26,483 nucleotides of DNA from NCBI GenBank assembly GCA_031556525.1, contig JAVBSS010000008.1:1-26483 (forward strand). Reading direction: 5' to 3'. Positions 15,164 to 22,629 of the stretch are shown here, in pieces; position 1 is the stretch's first letter; the number at the start of each line of letters is the position of its first letter. Source of the DNA: JAVBSN01 sp031556525. GTDB taxonomy: Bacteria; Bacillota; Clostridia; Lachnospirales; Lachnospiraceae. The notes below the pieces were generated by a model. It searched no databases. It was not told the DNA's origin and saw only the letters and a program-made list of their open reading frames with translations. A program made the position numbers and the translations under genes.

Positions 15164-17314
15164 CTATATCAACTCCTCGTCATCATCTTTATACATCTCA
15201 AAATCTATAGTCCTTGTTAATTTATCGGTTTTGATAACCTTTATCTTAACTCTCTGTCCAAGCTTATATTCGATTCCACTATCTCTGCCGAGCATAACAT
15301 ATCTGGATTCATCATAGAAGTAATAATCTCCATATAACGCAGTTACATGCACCATTCCTTCGATAGTATTTGGCAGTTCTACATATATTCCCCACGCACT
15401 AATACTAGATATAATGCCTTCGTATACATTTCCTATTCTCTCTGACATATATTGAACTTTTTTAAGTTTTATAACTTCTCGTTCTGCTTCTTCTGCTCGT
15501 CTTTCGTTTCTAGAATTATCTTCGGCTACTTGTGGTAATATCTTATCATAATGCTCTCTTCTCTTTGCATTTAACTTACCATTCAAATTCTCCTTAATAA
15601 TTCTGTGTATCTGCAAGTCTGGGTATCTTCTTATCGGAGATGTAAAATGGCAATAATATTTTGCTGCCAAACCAAAATGTCCTGCACATACAGAAGTATA
15701 TTTTGCTTGTTTCATAGAACGTAATGTTAATCTACTAATCAATGGTTCTTCTGGTTCACCTTCTATTTTTTCAAGCAACTTTTGAAATTCTTTCGGATGA
15801 ATATTTTCGGATGTTGTCTTAAAATAGTATCCAAAATTGTTAATTAACACACTTAATTTCTCTATCTTCTCTGCATCTGGAGCTTCATGTGTTCTATATT
15901 CGAATGGTATCTCTTGCCAGAAATAATCCTCAGCTATAGTCTCATTAGCTTTAAGCATAAAATCTTCAATAATCTTAGTCGCATCATTTCTATCATAAGG
16001 ATAAACGTCAATAGGTCTACCACCCTTATCTAATATAATCTTTGACTCTGGGAAATCAAAATCTACCGATCCCCTTTTGTGACGACTCTGCCTCAAAATA
16101 TCAGCCAATTCTTTCATCTCATTAAACATAGTTACAAATTCTGCATATTCCTCATTAGCCCACTCATCACCAGTAATTACTTTGTTAACATCAGTATAAC
16201 TCATACGTCTATCAACATTTATTACTGTTTCGGCAATTTGATGTCCTACAACTTTGCCCTTCATATCTATATCCATAATGCAACTTAATGCTAATCTATC
16301 TACATCTTGATTCAATGAACATATTCCATTAGATAATTTGTGTGGTAGCATCGGAATAACTCTATCTACTAAATATACGCTAGTTCCCCTCTTCAACGCT
16401 TCTTTATCTAGGGGTGAACCTTCCTTAACATAATTAGTTACATCCGCTATATGAACACCTAATTGATATATGTCTCCATTTTTAGATATTGTTATAGCAT
16501 CATCCAAATCTTTAGCATCTTCACCATCTATAGTAACAGTCTGAACATTTCTCAGATCCAATCTTCCTTCCATCTCTTCTAATGACACTTCTTCTGGAAT
16601 AGATTCTAACTGCTTCATTATCTTTTCGTTAAATTCTACTGGTAATTCATATGCTTTAACAATTGACATAATATCGGTTCCAGGATCATTTATATGACCT
16701 ATTATCTCAGTTATTTTTCCTTCAGGTTTTCTATCATTATCACCAAAGTCTGTTATCTTAACAACTACCTTATGACCACTGACTGCTCCTGACGTGAATT
16801 TCTTAGGTATAAATATATCTTTACCAAATCTCTGATTATCTGGTACAACAAAACCAAATGATTTGCTTTTTTGATATGTTCCTACCATACTTTTGGAGCA
16901 TCTTTGTAATACCTTAATTATAACTGCTTCTTTTCTTTTGCCACTATTTTCAGTAGGCATTTTAGTAATTTTGAATAAAACCTTATCCTTATCAAATGCT
17001 CCATTTATTGCATCTCCTGAAACATAATAATCTTCTCTCTCTCCATCAACTCTAATAAAGCCAAATCCTCTTGCATGTCCTTCAAAAATGCCTACCCAAT
17101 AATCATCATCTAATAATTGATATTTACCTCTAGCACTCATCATTATCTTTCCATCTTCTTCTAATGATACAAGAACTGCTTTTAATGCATCCTTATCCTC
17201 TGGTGCCAATTGAAGAAGATGTGCTATTTCTTTAATCTTAAGTGGCACATAATTTTCATCTTGGATTATTGTCAATATTCTATTTTTTCGCGAATCAAAT
17301 AATTCTTTATCCAT
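15164..17314 (-). CDS. rnr: Ribonuclease R
   Basis: A 716-residue 3'-5' exoribonuclease of the RNase II/R family. Order: N-terminal helix-turn-helix-like region (about 1-65), cold-shock domains (about 70-215), RNB catalytic domain with the metal-binding cluster GEDAKDLDDAI (264-274), and a C-terminal S1 domain (about 625-705, GNVYEGIISSISAWGIYVELP). RNase R degrades structured RNA and, with tmRNA-SmpB, nonstop mRNAs. The open frame can be extended 17 codons to a TTG, but AAGGAG lies 6 nt before the ATG at 17314 and the extension runs through a hairpin, so the inner ATG is chosen. smpB follows with no gap. Confidence 0.95.
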   Translation of the reverse strand: MDKELFDSRKNRILTIIQDENYVPLKIKEIAHLLQLAPEDKDALKAVLVSLEEDGKIMMSARGKYQLLDDDYWVGIFEGHARGFGFIRVDGEREDYYVSGDAINGAFDKDKVLFKITKMPTENSGKRKEAVIIKVLQRCSKSMVGTYQKSKSFGFVVPDNQRFGKDIFIPKKFTSGAVSGHKVVVKITDFGDNDRKPEGKITEIIGHINDPGTDIMSIVKAYELPVEFNEKIMKQLESIPEEVSLEEMEGRLDLRNVQTVTIDGEDAKDLDDAITISKNGDIYQLGVHIADVTNYVKEGSPLDKEALKRGTSVYLVDRVIPMLPHKLSNGICSLNQDVDRLALSCIMDIDMKGKVVGHQIAETVINVDRRMSYTDVNKVITGDEWANEEYAEFVTMFNEMKELADILRQSRHKRGSVDFDFPESKIILDKGGRPIDVYPYDRNDATKIIEDFMLKANETIAEDYFWQEIPFEYRTHEAPDAEKIEKLSVLINNFGYYFKTTSENIHPKEFQKLLEKIEGEPEEPLISRLTLRSMKQAKYTSVCAGHFGLAAKYYCHFTSPIRRYPDLQIHRIIKENLNGKLNAKRREHYDKILPQVAEDNSRNERRAEEAEREVIKLKKVQYMSERIGNVYEGIISSISAWGIYVELPNTIEGMVHVTALYGDYYFYDESRYVMLGRDSGIEYKLGQRVKIKVIKTDKLTRTIDFEMYKDDDEELI

Positions 17315-17328
17315 CCCTATCTCCTTAT

Positions 17329-17393
17329 AAAAAAACTGAAGCATAATATATTCTCTCACTAACAAATCTGAAAGTATATATTATGCTTCAGTT
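17329..17393 (-). terminator. Hairpin plus U-run between secG and rnr (terminator or attenuator)
   Basis: The arms 17334-17350 and 17377-17393 form a perfect 17-bp stem (extendable by one pair) around a loop of about 24 nt. On the minus strand the stem runs straight into seven Ts (17329-17335), then the rnr Shine-Dalgarno. The stem plus U-run is a terminator by form. Its position in the rnr leader suggests partial termination after secG or control of rnr. The loop is larger than usual. Confidence 0.75.
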
Positions 17394-17424
17394 AACAAAA
17401 TACTGCTATATTCTAATCATTAGC

Positions 17425-17664
17425 TTAGGCAAATATTTTTGATGATAATAATAAAGCAAGTACTATAAATAAAAATCCTAATACTGCTGTTACTTTAACC
17501 ATTAAAGCTTCCTTAGAACGACCTTTGTTCTTGCTCCAATATGTCTCACCACCAGATATTGCTCCTAAACCTGACTGTTTACCTTCTTGCATCAATACTA
17601 ATATAGATATTGCTATCGAAATTATTATAAATATAATTGTAAGCACAAATTTTAATGTTGTCAT
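17425..17664 (-). CDS. secG: Protein translocase subunit SecG
   Basis: A 79-residue protein with two membrane segments (about 4-24 and 54-76) around the conserved cytoplasmic loop LMQEGKQSGLGAISGG, diagnostic for SecG, the accessory subunit of the SecYEG channel. A GTG three codons upstream overlaps the Shine-Dalgarno AGGAGG, so the ATG 8 nt after that site is chosen. secG next to rnr and smpB is the usual Firmicutes arrangement. It has its own extended -10 promoter and is followed by a hairpin with a U-run. Confidence 0.95.
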   Translation of the reverse strand: MTTLKFVLTIIFIIISIAISILVLMQEGKQSGLGAISGGETYWSKNKGRSKEALMVKVTAVLGFLFIVLALLLSSKIFA

Positions 17665-17703
17665 ACTATACACCTCCTAATACGTAAAAACTCACTAAAC
17701 GGT

Positions 17704-17732
17704 ATTGTATCATATAGAATCGATAAACACAA
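17704..17732 (-). promoter_or_regulatory. Extended -10 promoter before secG
   Basis: On the minus strand, -35 TTGTGT (17727-17732) and -10 TACAAT (17704-17709) are 17 bp apart, with TGA directly before the -10. The -35 is weak and the extended -10 may compensate. No terminator hairpin is visible between eno and secG, so read-through from eno is also possible. Confidence 0.55.
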
Positions 17733-17763
17733 CATTTTTTTTAAATTAGTTCTGTAAATTACA

Positions 17764-19044
17764 CTAATATCTTGATATTTTCCCTAATTCCTCTTCTATT
17801 CTTAGTAATTGATTATATTTTGACGTTCTCTCTGATCTACAAGGTGCCCCTGTCTTTATTTGTCCCGCATTAGTAGCTACAGCTATATCTGAAATTGTGG
17901 TATCCTCTGTCTCTCCTGACCTATGTGAAATAATTACAGAATATCCTGCTGTCTTCGCCATTTCAATTGCATCCAAAGTTTCTGTTAGGGTTCCTATTTG
18001 ATTATATTTTATCAATATAGAGTTAGCAATACCCTTTTCTATACCACTCTTAAGCCTTTTTGTATTTGTTACAAACAAATCATCTCCTACTAACTGTACT
18101 TTTTCTCCTAATCTATACGTAAGTAACTTCCAGCCTTTGTAATCGTTTTCATCAAGTCCATCTTCAATTGAATATATAGGAAATTTCTCAACCAGACTTT
18201 CATAGTATTGAACCATCTCTTCTGCATTTCTATATATTTCTTTTCCTGCCATCTTACTTTCACCAGAAAAATAGTATTTATCACTAGTTTCATCATACAG
18301 TTCAGATGCTGCCACGTCTATTGCAATTTTTATATCGTCGTTCAGTCTATATCCAGATTTCTCAACTGCTTCTATAATTAAATATAATGCATCTGAGGAA
18401 TTTGCTAAATCAGGAGCAAAACCTCCTTCATCGCCTACCCCCGTTGACAATCCTCTTTCCTTCAAAACCTTTTCGAGGTTATGATATATTTCACATGCCA
18501 TTTCCATTGCTTCTTTAAAACTATCTGCTCCGACTGGCACTATCATAAACTCTTGTAAATCTACTGTATTATTCGCATGCTTACCACCATTTAAAATATT
18601 AATCATAGGAATAGGCATGACTTTAGTATTAACACCACCTATATATCTATAAAGTGTTAATCCTAATGCATTAGCCGATGCCTTAGCCACAGCAAGAGAT
18701 ACTCCTAGAATCGCATTTGCTCCATATTTTGATTTGTTTTCCGTACCGTCCGAATCAATAAGTAATTTATCTATTTTTCCCTGTTCTAATGCATTCATGC
18801 CTATTATTTTATCTGCAATTCTAGCATTTACATTAGTAACAGCATTTTCAACTCCATTGCCTCTATGACGATTTTCACCATCTCTAAGCTCATGAGCCTC
18901 ATATTGTCCAGTTGAAGCCCCTGAAGGCACGTCCGCTATACCCTTGGCACCCCCTGCCAATTCAACTTCAACTTCAACTGTAGGATTTCCTCTTGAATCT
19001 AGTATTTCTCTTGCTTTAACATCTGTTATCTCATATCGTATCAT
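17764..19044 (-). CDS. eno: Enolase
   Basis: A 426-residue enolase of normal length, converting 2-phosphoglycerate to phosphoenolpyruvate. Catalytic acid/base residues E206 (GDEGGFAPD) and K346 (ILIKYNQIGT), Mg ligands D243, E294 and D321, loop H156 (NGGKHANN), H374 (SHRSGETED) and K397 are all present, so it should be active. The N-terminal stretch ENRHRGNGVENAV differs from the more usual RYLGKGV pattern, and HANN replaces HADN, so it is a somewhat divergent copy. The Shine-Dalgarno GGAGGT is 8 nt upstream. It is separated from gpmI by a lipoprotein gene, and the upstream gap holds an 18-bp palindrome. Confidence 0.97.
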   Translation of the reverse strand: MIRYEITDVKAREILDSRGNPTVEVEVELAGGAKGIADVPSGASTGQYEAHELRDGENRHRGNGVENAVTNVNARIADKIIGMNALEQGKIDKLLIDSDGTENKSKYGANAILGVSLAVAKASANALGLTLYRYIGGVNTKVMPIPMINILNGGKHANNTVDLQEFMIVPVGADSFKEAMEMACEIYHNLEKVLKERGLSTGVGDEGGFAPDLANSSDALYLIIEAVEKSGYRLNDDIKIAIDVAASELYDETSDKYYFSGESKMAGKEIYRNAEEMVQYYESLVEKFPIYSIEDGLDENDYKGWKLLTYRLGEKVQLVGDDLFVTNTKRLKSGIEKGIANSILIKYNQIGTLTETLDAIEMAKTAGYSVIISHRSGETEDTTISDIAVATNAGQIKTGAPCRSERTSKYNQLLRIEEELGKISRY

Positions 19045-19133
19045 TTCTATATACCTCCATATATATGAAAATATTCTCTAATTTTTCTAATATTGTATCC
19101 AATATATAGAAATGATATACAATCCACTCTATC

Positions 19134-19151
19134 TGTTTTATATATAAAACA
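19134..19151. repeat. Perfect 18-bp palindrome upstream of eno
   Basis: TGTTTTATATATAAAACA (19134-19151) lies 90-107 bp before the enolase start, 21 bp after the stop of the lipoprotein gene. No U-run follows on either strand, so a regulator site is as likely as a weak terminator. A second pair, ATTGTAT (19092-19098) and ATACAAT (19117-19123), overlaps the likely promoter region of eno, where TACAAT (19092-19097, minus strand) could serve as -10. Confidence 0.45.
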
Positions 19152-19171
19152 TCATTACAATTAATAATTTC

Positions 19172-19795
19172 CTATTCTTTAATTATAATAGAGTCTATAA
19201 CACCCATAATATCTCCTGTTGAACTATTTGCTGCCTCATATGCATACTCTATGTATATAGTGGTATCTTCATTTGAATAAACATATATCTCAGCACATAT
19301 TAGTTCATTAAGATTATTATCTGTTCCGTATTTGTATACTGTCCATTTATAATTACCACTCTCATATGAAGTTTCTTCATAATTTTCTCCATATGTTTGA
19401 ACTACTACTGTTTTATATGCTGCTTGCATATCACGTGCACTAAACATACCATTCCCTTGAACACAAATTGCAAATGTCTCATTTACATTTTTATTTTCAT
19501 AAACATATGTAGTTTCCTGACTAGTATTATATTCCCAATTATCTCCCAAATCAAAATACACATTTTCATGATTATAATAATTTTCTGGTATTTCTACTTC
19601 CTCTGTTGTTTCTTCTGTTACTTCTTCTGTTACTTCTTCTGTTGTTTCTTCTGTTGTTTTTCCCTCATCAATCTTATTATCCATTATTTCTAACATATCA
19701 TCCATATTTAATGTATCTTTTTCTTTGCTTCCGCATCCAGATACTCCTAGTACAATAATTGCTATTGCTATTACTAACAAACTTTTCTTCTTCAT
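19172..19795 (-). CDS. Lipoprotein with Thr/Glu repeat stalk
   Basis: A 207-residue protein with signal peptide MKKKSLLVIAIAIIVLG and lipobox VSGC (lipidated Cys at 21). After a short linker comes a repeat of TEE units (about 48-67), then a C-terminal domain of about 135 residues rich in Tyr, Asn and Thr (NVYFDLGDNWEYNTSQETTY onward), probably beta, of no family I recognise. Two ATGs are adjacent; the second is preferred because AAGGAG lies 6 nt before it and only 3 nt before the first. It lies between gpmI and eno but has no visible role in glycolysis, and it is separated from gpmI by a terminator. Confidence 0.75.
   Translation of the reverse strand: MKKKSLLVIAIAIIVLGVSGCGSKEKDTLNMDDMLEIMDNKIDEGKTTEETTEEVTEEVTEETTEEVEIPENYYNHENVYFDLGDNWEYNTSQETTYVYENKNVNETFAICVQGNGMFSARDMQAAYKTVVVQTYGENYEETSYESGNYKWTVYKYGTDNNLNELICAEIYVYSNEDTTIYIEYAYEAANSSTGDIMGVIDSIIIKE
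19605..19652. repeat. 12-bp tandem repeat encoding the TEE stalk
   Basis: Four consecutive 12-bp units (plus strand GTTGTTTCTTCT, GTTACTTCTTCT, GTTACTTCTTCT, GTTGTTTCTTCT) with a degenerate fifth after 19652 encode TTEE/VTEE repeats in the lipoprotein. The unit is a multiple of three, so copy-number change would only lengthen or shorten the stalk. Confidence 0.8.
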
Positions 19796-19871
19796 CATTT
19801 TCTCCTTATAATGTTATATATTTTATTGTATACATACTATATACTTCTCCATCACCTAATAGGTTGCATAA

Positions 19872-19915
19872 AAATAATCCAGATGCTATTTATCAAATAA
19901 ATATCTGGATTATTT
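19872..19915 (-). terminator. Terminator after gpmI
   Basis: AAATAATCCAGAT (19872-19884) pairs perfectly with 19903-19915; inner bases 19888-19893 and 19897-19902 add six more pairs after a small bulge. On the minus strand the stem ends in Ts. It begins 10 bp after the gpmI stop. Confidence 0.75.
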
Positions 19916-19924
19916 GTGATATAT

Positions 19925-21469
19925 CTATTTTTTGATTAACAAAGTCTTGCCTGTCATCTCTTCTGGTTGAGGTAATTCCATAATTTCTAATAACGTTGGT
20001 GCAATATCTGCTAGACATCCACCTTCTCTTAATGTATAGCTATCATCATAATTAACTAATATAAATGGAACTGGATTAGTTGTATGGGCTGTAAATGGAG
20101 CTCCTGTCTCATAATCTACCATTTGCTCTGCATTACCATGATCTGCACATATAAATAATGAACCACCAACTGATTTAACAGCTTCAACGCAGGCGCCAAC
20201 ACATTGGTCAATTCTCTCTACTGCTGCAACTGCTGCTGATATAATTCCTGTATGTCCAACCATATCTGGATTTGCAAAGTTAATAACAATTACATCATAT
20301 TTATCTGAAGTAATTGCTGCAACAAGCTTCTCAGATACTTCTGGCGCACTCATCTCTGGTTGTAAGTCATAAGTTGCAACTGCTGGTGATTTTACTAATG
20401 ATCTCTCTTCATCCTTATTAGGATCTTCAACACCACCATTAAAGAAAAATGTTACGTGGGCATATTTCTCTGTCTCAGCAAGTCTTAATTGAGATTTTCC
20501 ATTAGCTGCTAAGTATTCACCAAATGTATTACTAACTGAATCTTTTGTAAATGCTACTATTTTATTTCCGATTGTCTCATCATAATCTGTAAAGCATACG
20601 AAAGTAAGTGGTAAAAAACCATTCTTTCTCTCAAAACTATCAAATGACTCATCACAGAAAGTTCTAGTTATCTCTCTAGCACGGTCTGGACGGAAGTTAA
20701 AGAATATAACCGAATCATTAGCTTTAATTGTTGCTAATGGTTTGCCATCTTCTTCAATTACTACTGGTACAACGAACTCATCATTCAAATCTTTTGCATA
20801 TGAATCTGCTACAGCTTGTACTGGATCAGTTGCTGTATTACCTTCACCTAATACTAAAGCATTATATGCCTTCTCAACTCTATCCCATCTATTATCTCTA
20901 TCCATTGCATAATAACGACCTGATATAGATGCTACCTTACCAACACCTATCTTGTTCATCTCGTTAACTAAATCTTCAACAAAACCCTTACCTGATGTAG
21001 GAGCTGTATCACGACCATCTAAGAAAGGATGTACATATACGTTTGCTAATCCTTCTCTCTTTGCAAGTTCTAATATTCCGTATAAATGTGTATTATGGCT
21101 ATGAACACCACCATCTGATAATAAACCAAATAAATGTAAATCTGTGTTATTGTCTTTAGCATTCTTAACTGCTTCTAATAAAGCTGCATTTTCAAAGAAA
21201 TCGCCATCATCTATAGATTTTGTAATTCTTGTTAATTCTTGATATATAATACGTCCAGCACCAATGTTAAGATGTCCAACTTCTGAGTTACCCATCTGTC
21301 CATCAGGAAGACCTACTGCTAGTCCACTTGCATTTCCTTTTACAAATGGGCTTTCTGCCATTAATTTATCCATAACAGGAGTGTTTGCTTGTGCAATTGC
21401 ATTTCCTTCAGTCTTATCATTAAGACCATATCCATCAAGTACCATTAAAACAACCGGTTTAATACTCAT
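19925..21469 (-). CDS. gpmI: 2,3-bisphosphoglycerate-independent phosphoglycerate mutase
   Basis: A 514-residue enzyme of usual length that interconverts 3- and 2-phosphoglycerate. It is an alkaline-phosphatase-fold protein with metal ligand D12 (VLDGYG) and phospho-serine S62 in MGNSEVGH. Further signature motifs are HPFLDGRDT, SGRYYAMDRD, FFNFRPDRAR, NFANPDMVGHTG and CADHGNAE, which hold substrate arginines and Mn ligands. The Shine-Dalgarno AAGGAG is 9 nt before the ATG. Its own promoter (21521-21548) lies after the tautomerase gene, and a terminator follows it, so it may be transcribed alone rather than with the other glycolytic genes. Confidence 0.98.
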   Translation of the reverse strand: MSIKPVVLMVLDGYGLNDKTEGNAIAQANTPVMDKLMAESPFVKGNASGLAVGLPDGQMGNSEVGHLNIGAGRIIYQELTRITKSIDDGDFFENAALLEAVKNAKDNNTDLHLFGLLSDGGVHSHNTHLYGILELAKREGLANVYVHPFLDGRDTAPTSGKGFVEDLVNEMNKIGVGKVASISGRYYAMDRDNRWDRVEKAYNALVLGEGNTATDPVQAVADSYAKDLNDEFVVPVVIEEDGKPLATIKANDSVIFFNFRPDRAREITRTFCDESFDSFERKNGFLPLTFVCFTDYDETIGNKIVAFTKDSVSNTFGEYLAANGKSQLRLAETEKYAHVTFFFNGGVEDPNKDEERSLVKSPAVATYDLQPEMSAPEVSEKLVAAITSDKYDVIVINFANPDMVGHTGIISAAVAAVERIDQCVGACVEAVKSVGGSLFICADHGNAEQMVDYETGAPFTAHTTNPVPFILVNYDDSYTLREGGCLADIAPTLLEIMELPQPEEMTGKTLLIKK

Positions 21470-21520
21470 TATAATAATCTCCTTTAATATCTAATAGTTT
21501 TCTTTTGTAGTCCACAATAT

Positions 21521-21548
21521 ATTGTAACAAAAATCATATATATTGCAA
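21521..21548 (-). promoter_or_regulatory. Promoter of gpmI
   Basis: On the minus strand, -35 TTGCAA (21543-21548) and -10 TACAAT (21521-21526) are 16 bp apart, about 52 bp before the gpmI ATG. Four and five of six bases match consensus. The -35 overlaps a small ATTGCAA/TTGCAAT inverted repeat near the end of the tautomerase gene. Confidence 0.55.
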
Positions 21549-21559
21549 TAGTTTTGCAA

Positions 21560-21904
21560 TTAAAAGTTTCTTCCATTCCAACCCCAATTGCTTACTGAAT
21601 TATATTTAACATAAACATTTGCTGGACTTATATTCAAAACATCTTTATATATATCACATATTTCCTTTGTTAATTTATCAAAAGCCGATGGATTATCGCC
21701 TCCAAATACACTTACTTCAACGAATGCCATTGGCTCACTATTATCACCTTTAAAATACAACGTATATTCATCTTCAATTCCTATCATTAGCCAAGTTTCA
21801 CTTTTGCCTGGTACTATCTCTATTGCTTTTCCTAATCTACTCTTTAATTCTATTTCCTCTTCTTTTGTAATCTTTCTACTAATCTTTGAATCAATATATG
21901 GCAT
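21560..21904 (-). CDS. MIF-family tautomerase-like protein
   Basis: A 114-residue protein of the macrophage migration inhibitory factor / phenylpyruvate tautomerase family. P2 becomes the N-terminal catalytic proline after removal of Met. The KSETWLMIGIED segment (about 34-45) and the C-terminal VYVKYNSVSNWGWNGRNF, including the family's NWGWNG motif, support the call. Family members tautomerise keto-enol acids such as phenylpyruvate as trimers; the natural bacterial substrate is usually unknown. The Shine-Dalgarno AAGGAGG is 7 nt upstream. It starts 50 bp after the TOPRIM gene with no terminator between, so it may be read from the same transcript. Confidence 0.9.
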   Translation of the reverse strand: MPYIDSKISRKITKEEEIELKSRLGKAIEIVPGKSETWLMIGIEDEYTLYFKGDNSEPMAFVEVSVFGGDNPSAFDKLTKEICDIYKDVLNISPANVYVKYNSVSNWGWNGRNF

Positions 21905-21954
21905 AACTTTACCTCCTTATTAAATACAACAACAACTGCTTTTCTAATAGTTTT

Positions 21955-22629
21955 TTACTCAAAAATCAAATGCATATTAGAATGTCTATGCAATGAGTTT
22001 TTATCTTTCTCTATGTATTTCCATGTCTGTCTATAGGTCCCTGGAACCGCCAGGCTTGTATCTAATATAAACTCTAAAAAACCTTGTAAATTTCCTTCAT
22101 ATTTATCAGCAAAATCATCTGACAATATTTCTTTTTCTTCATTAGAAAAGCCCTTCAACTCATTGTATAGAACATGTTCAAGATTACATGAATTAAAATA
22201 TAATCTATATCTAATATTATGAATCTTTCCTGTAGAATACAATTTAAACATAATAGCTGCCTTATGTCTATTCCTTCTTTCCGTAGCTTCCACATTAGAA
22301 GATTTCATATACTCCTCATAATACTGGATGTTTTCAATTTCTGCTTCTTGCACACATCCCGTTGTAAATGCTCCATCTGTATCTGCTATATGAATAATTT
22401 GAATAAAATCACTCCATTGATATCCATATTTGCCTCTAATTTCATCTATAAGATAATCAATCTTACTTACAACATCATCTACACTTGTATAATCATCAGA
22501 AGTAATATCCCCATGTACAACAGCAAACTGAACTTCATCTGATGAAAAATATTCCTTTAGGATTCCACCAATTGCGTTTTCGTCACTCGGACCTTCAACA
22601 ATAACTGCAACCACACTTTTCTCACTCAT
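21955..22629 (-). CDS. TOPRIM-domain protein, partner of the ATPase (putative nuclease)
   Basis: A 224-residue protein. The N-terminus fits a TOPRIM fold: VVAVIVEGPSDENAI with the glutamate at E12, and later IIHIADTDGAF with the DxD pair D83/D85. A Cys/Asn-containing stretch, YFNSCNLEHVLYNEL (about 144-158), is placed like the conserved 'E-h-LL' segment of RloB/OLD-type nucleases; that comparison is from memory. TOPRIM proteins of this kind cut DNA or RNA in anti-phage systems. Its ATG lies 8 bases inside the end of the ATPase gene (ATGAGTGA overlap), and AAGGAG precedes it by 8 nt, so the two are made together. Target and activity are inferred. Confidence 0.7.
   Translation of the reverse strand: MSEKSVVAVIVEGPSDENAIGGILKEYFSSDEVQFAVVHGDITSDDYTSVDDVVSKIDYLIDEIRGKYGYQWSDFIQIIHIADTDGAFTTGCVQEAEIENIQYYEEYMKSSNVEATERRNRHKAAIMFKLYSTGKIHNIRYRLYFNSCNLEHVLYNELKGFSNEEKEILSDDFADKYEGNLQGFLEFILDTSLAVPGTYRQTWKYIEKDKNSLHRHSNMHLIFE

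Noticed and set aside
17315..17365. N-terminal extension of RNase R from a TTG
   Set aside because: The frame runs through a hairpin and U-run, and a good Shine-Dalgarno precedes the ATG at 17314.
19397..19693. 98-residue plus-strand open frame rich in Cys, Phe and Ile
   Set aside because: It is antisense to the lipoprotein gene; its odd composition is simply the complement of the Thr/Glu codons and it has no ribosome binding site.
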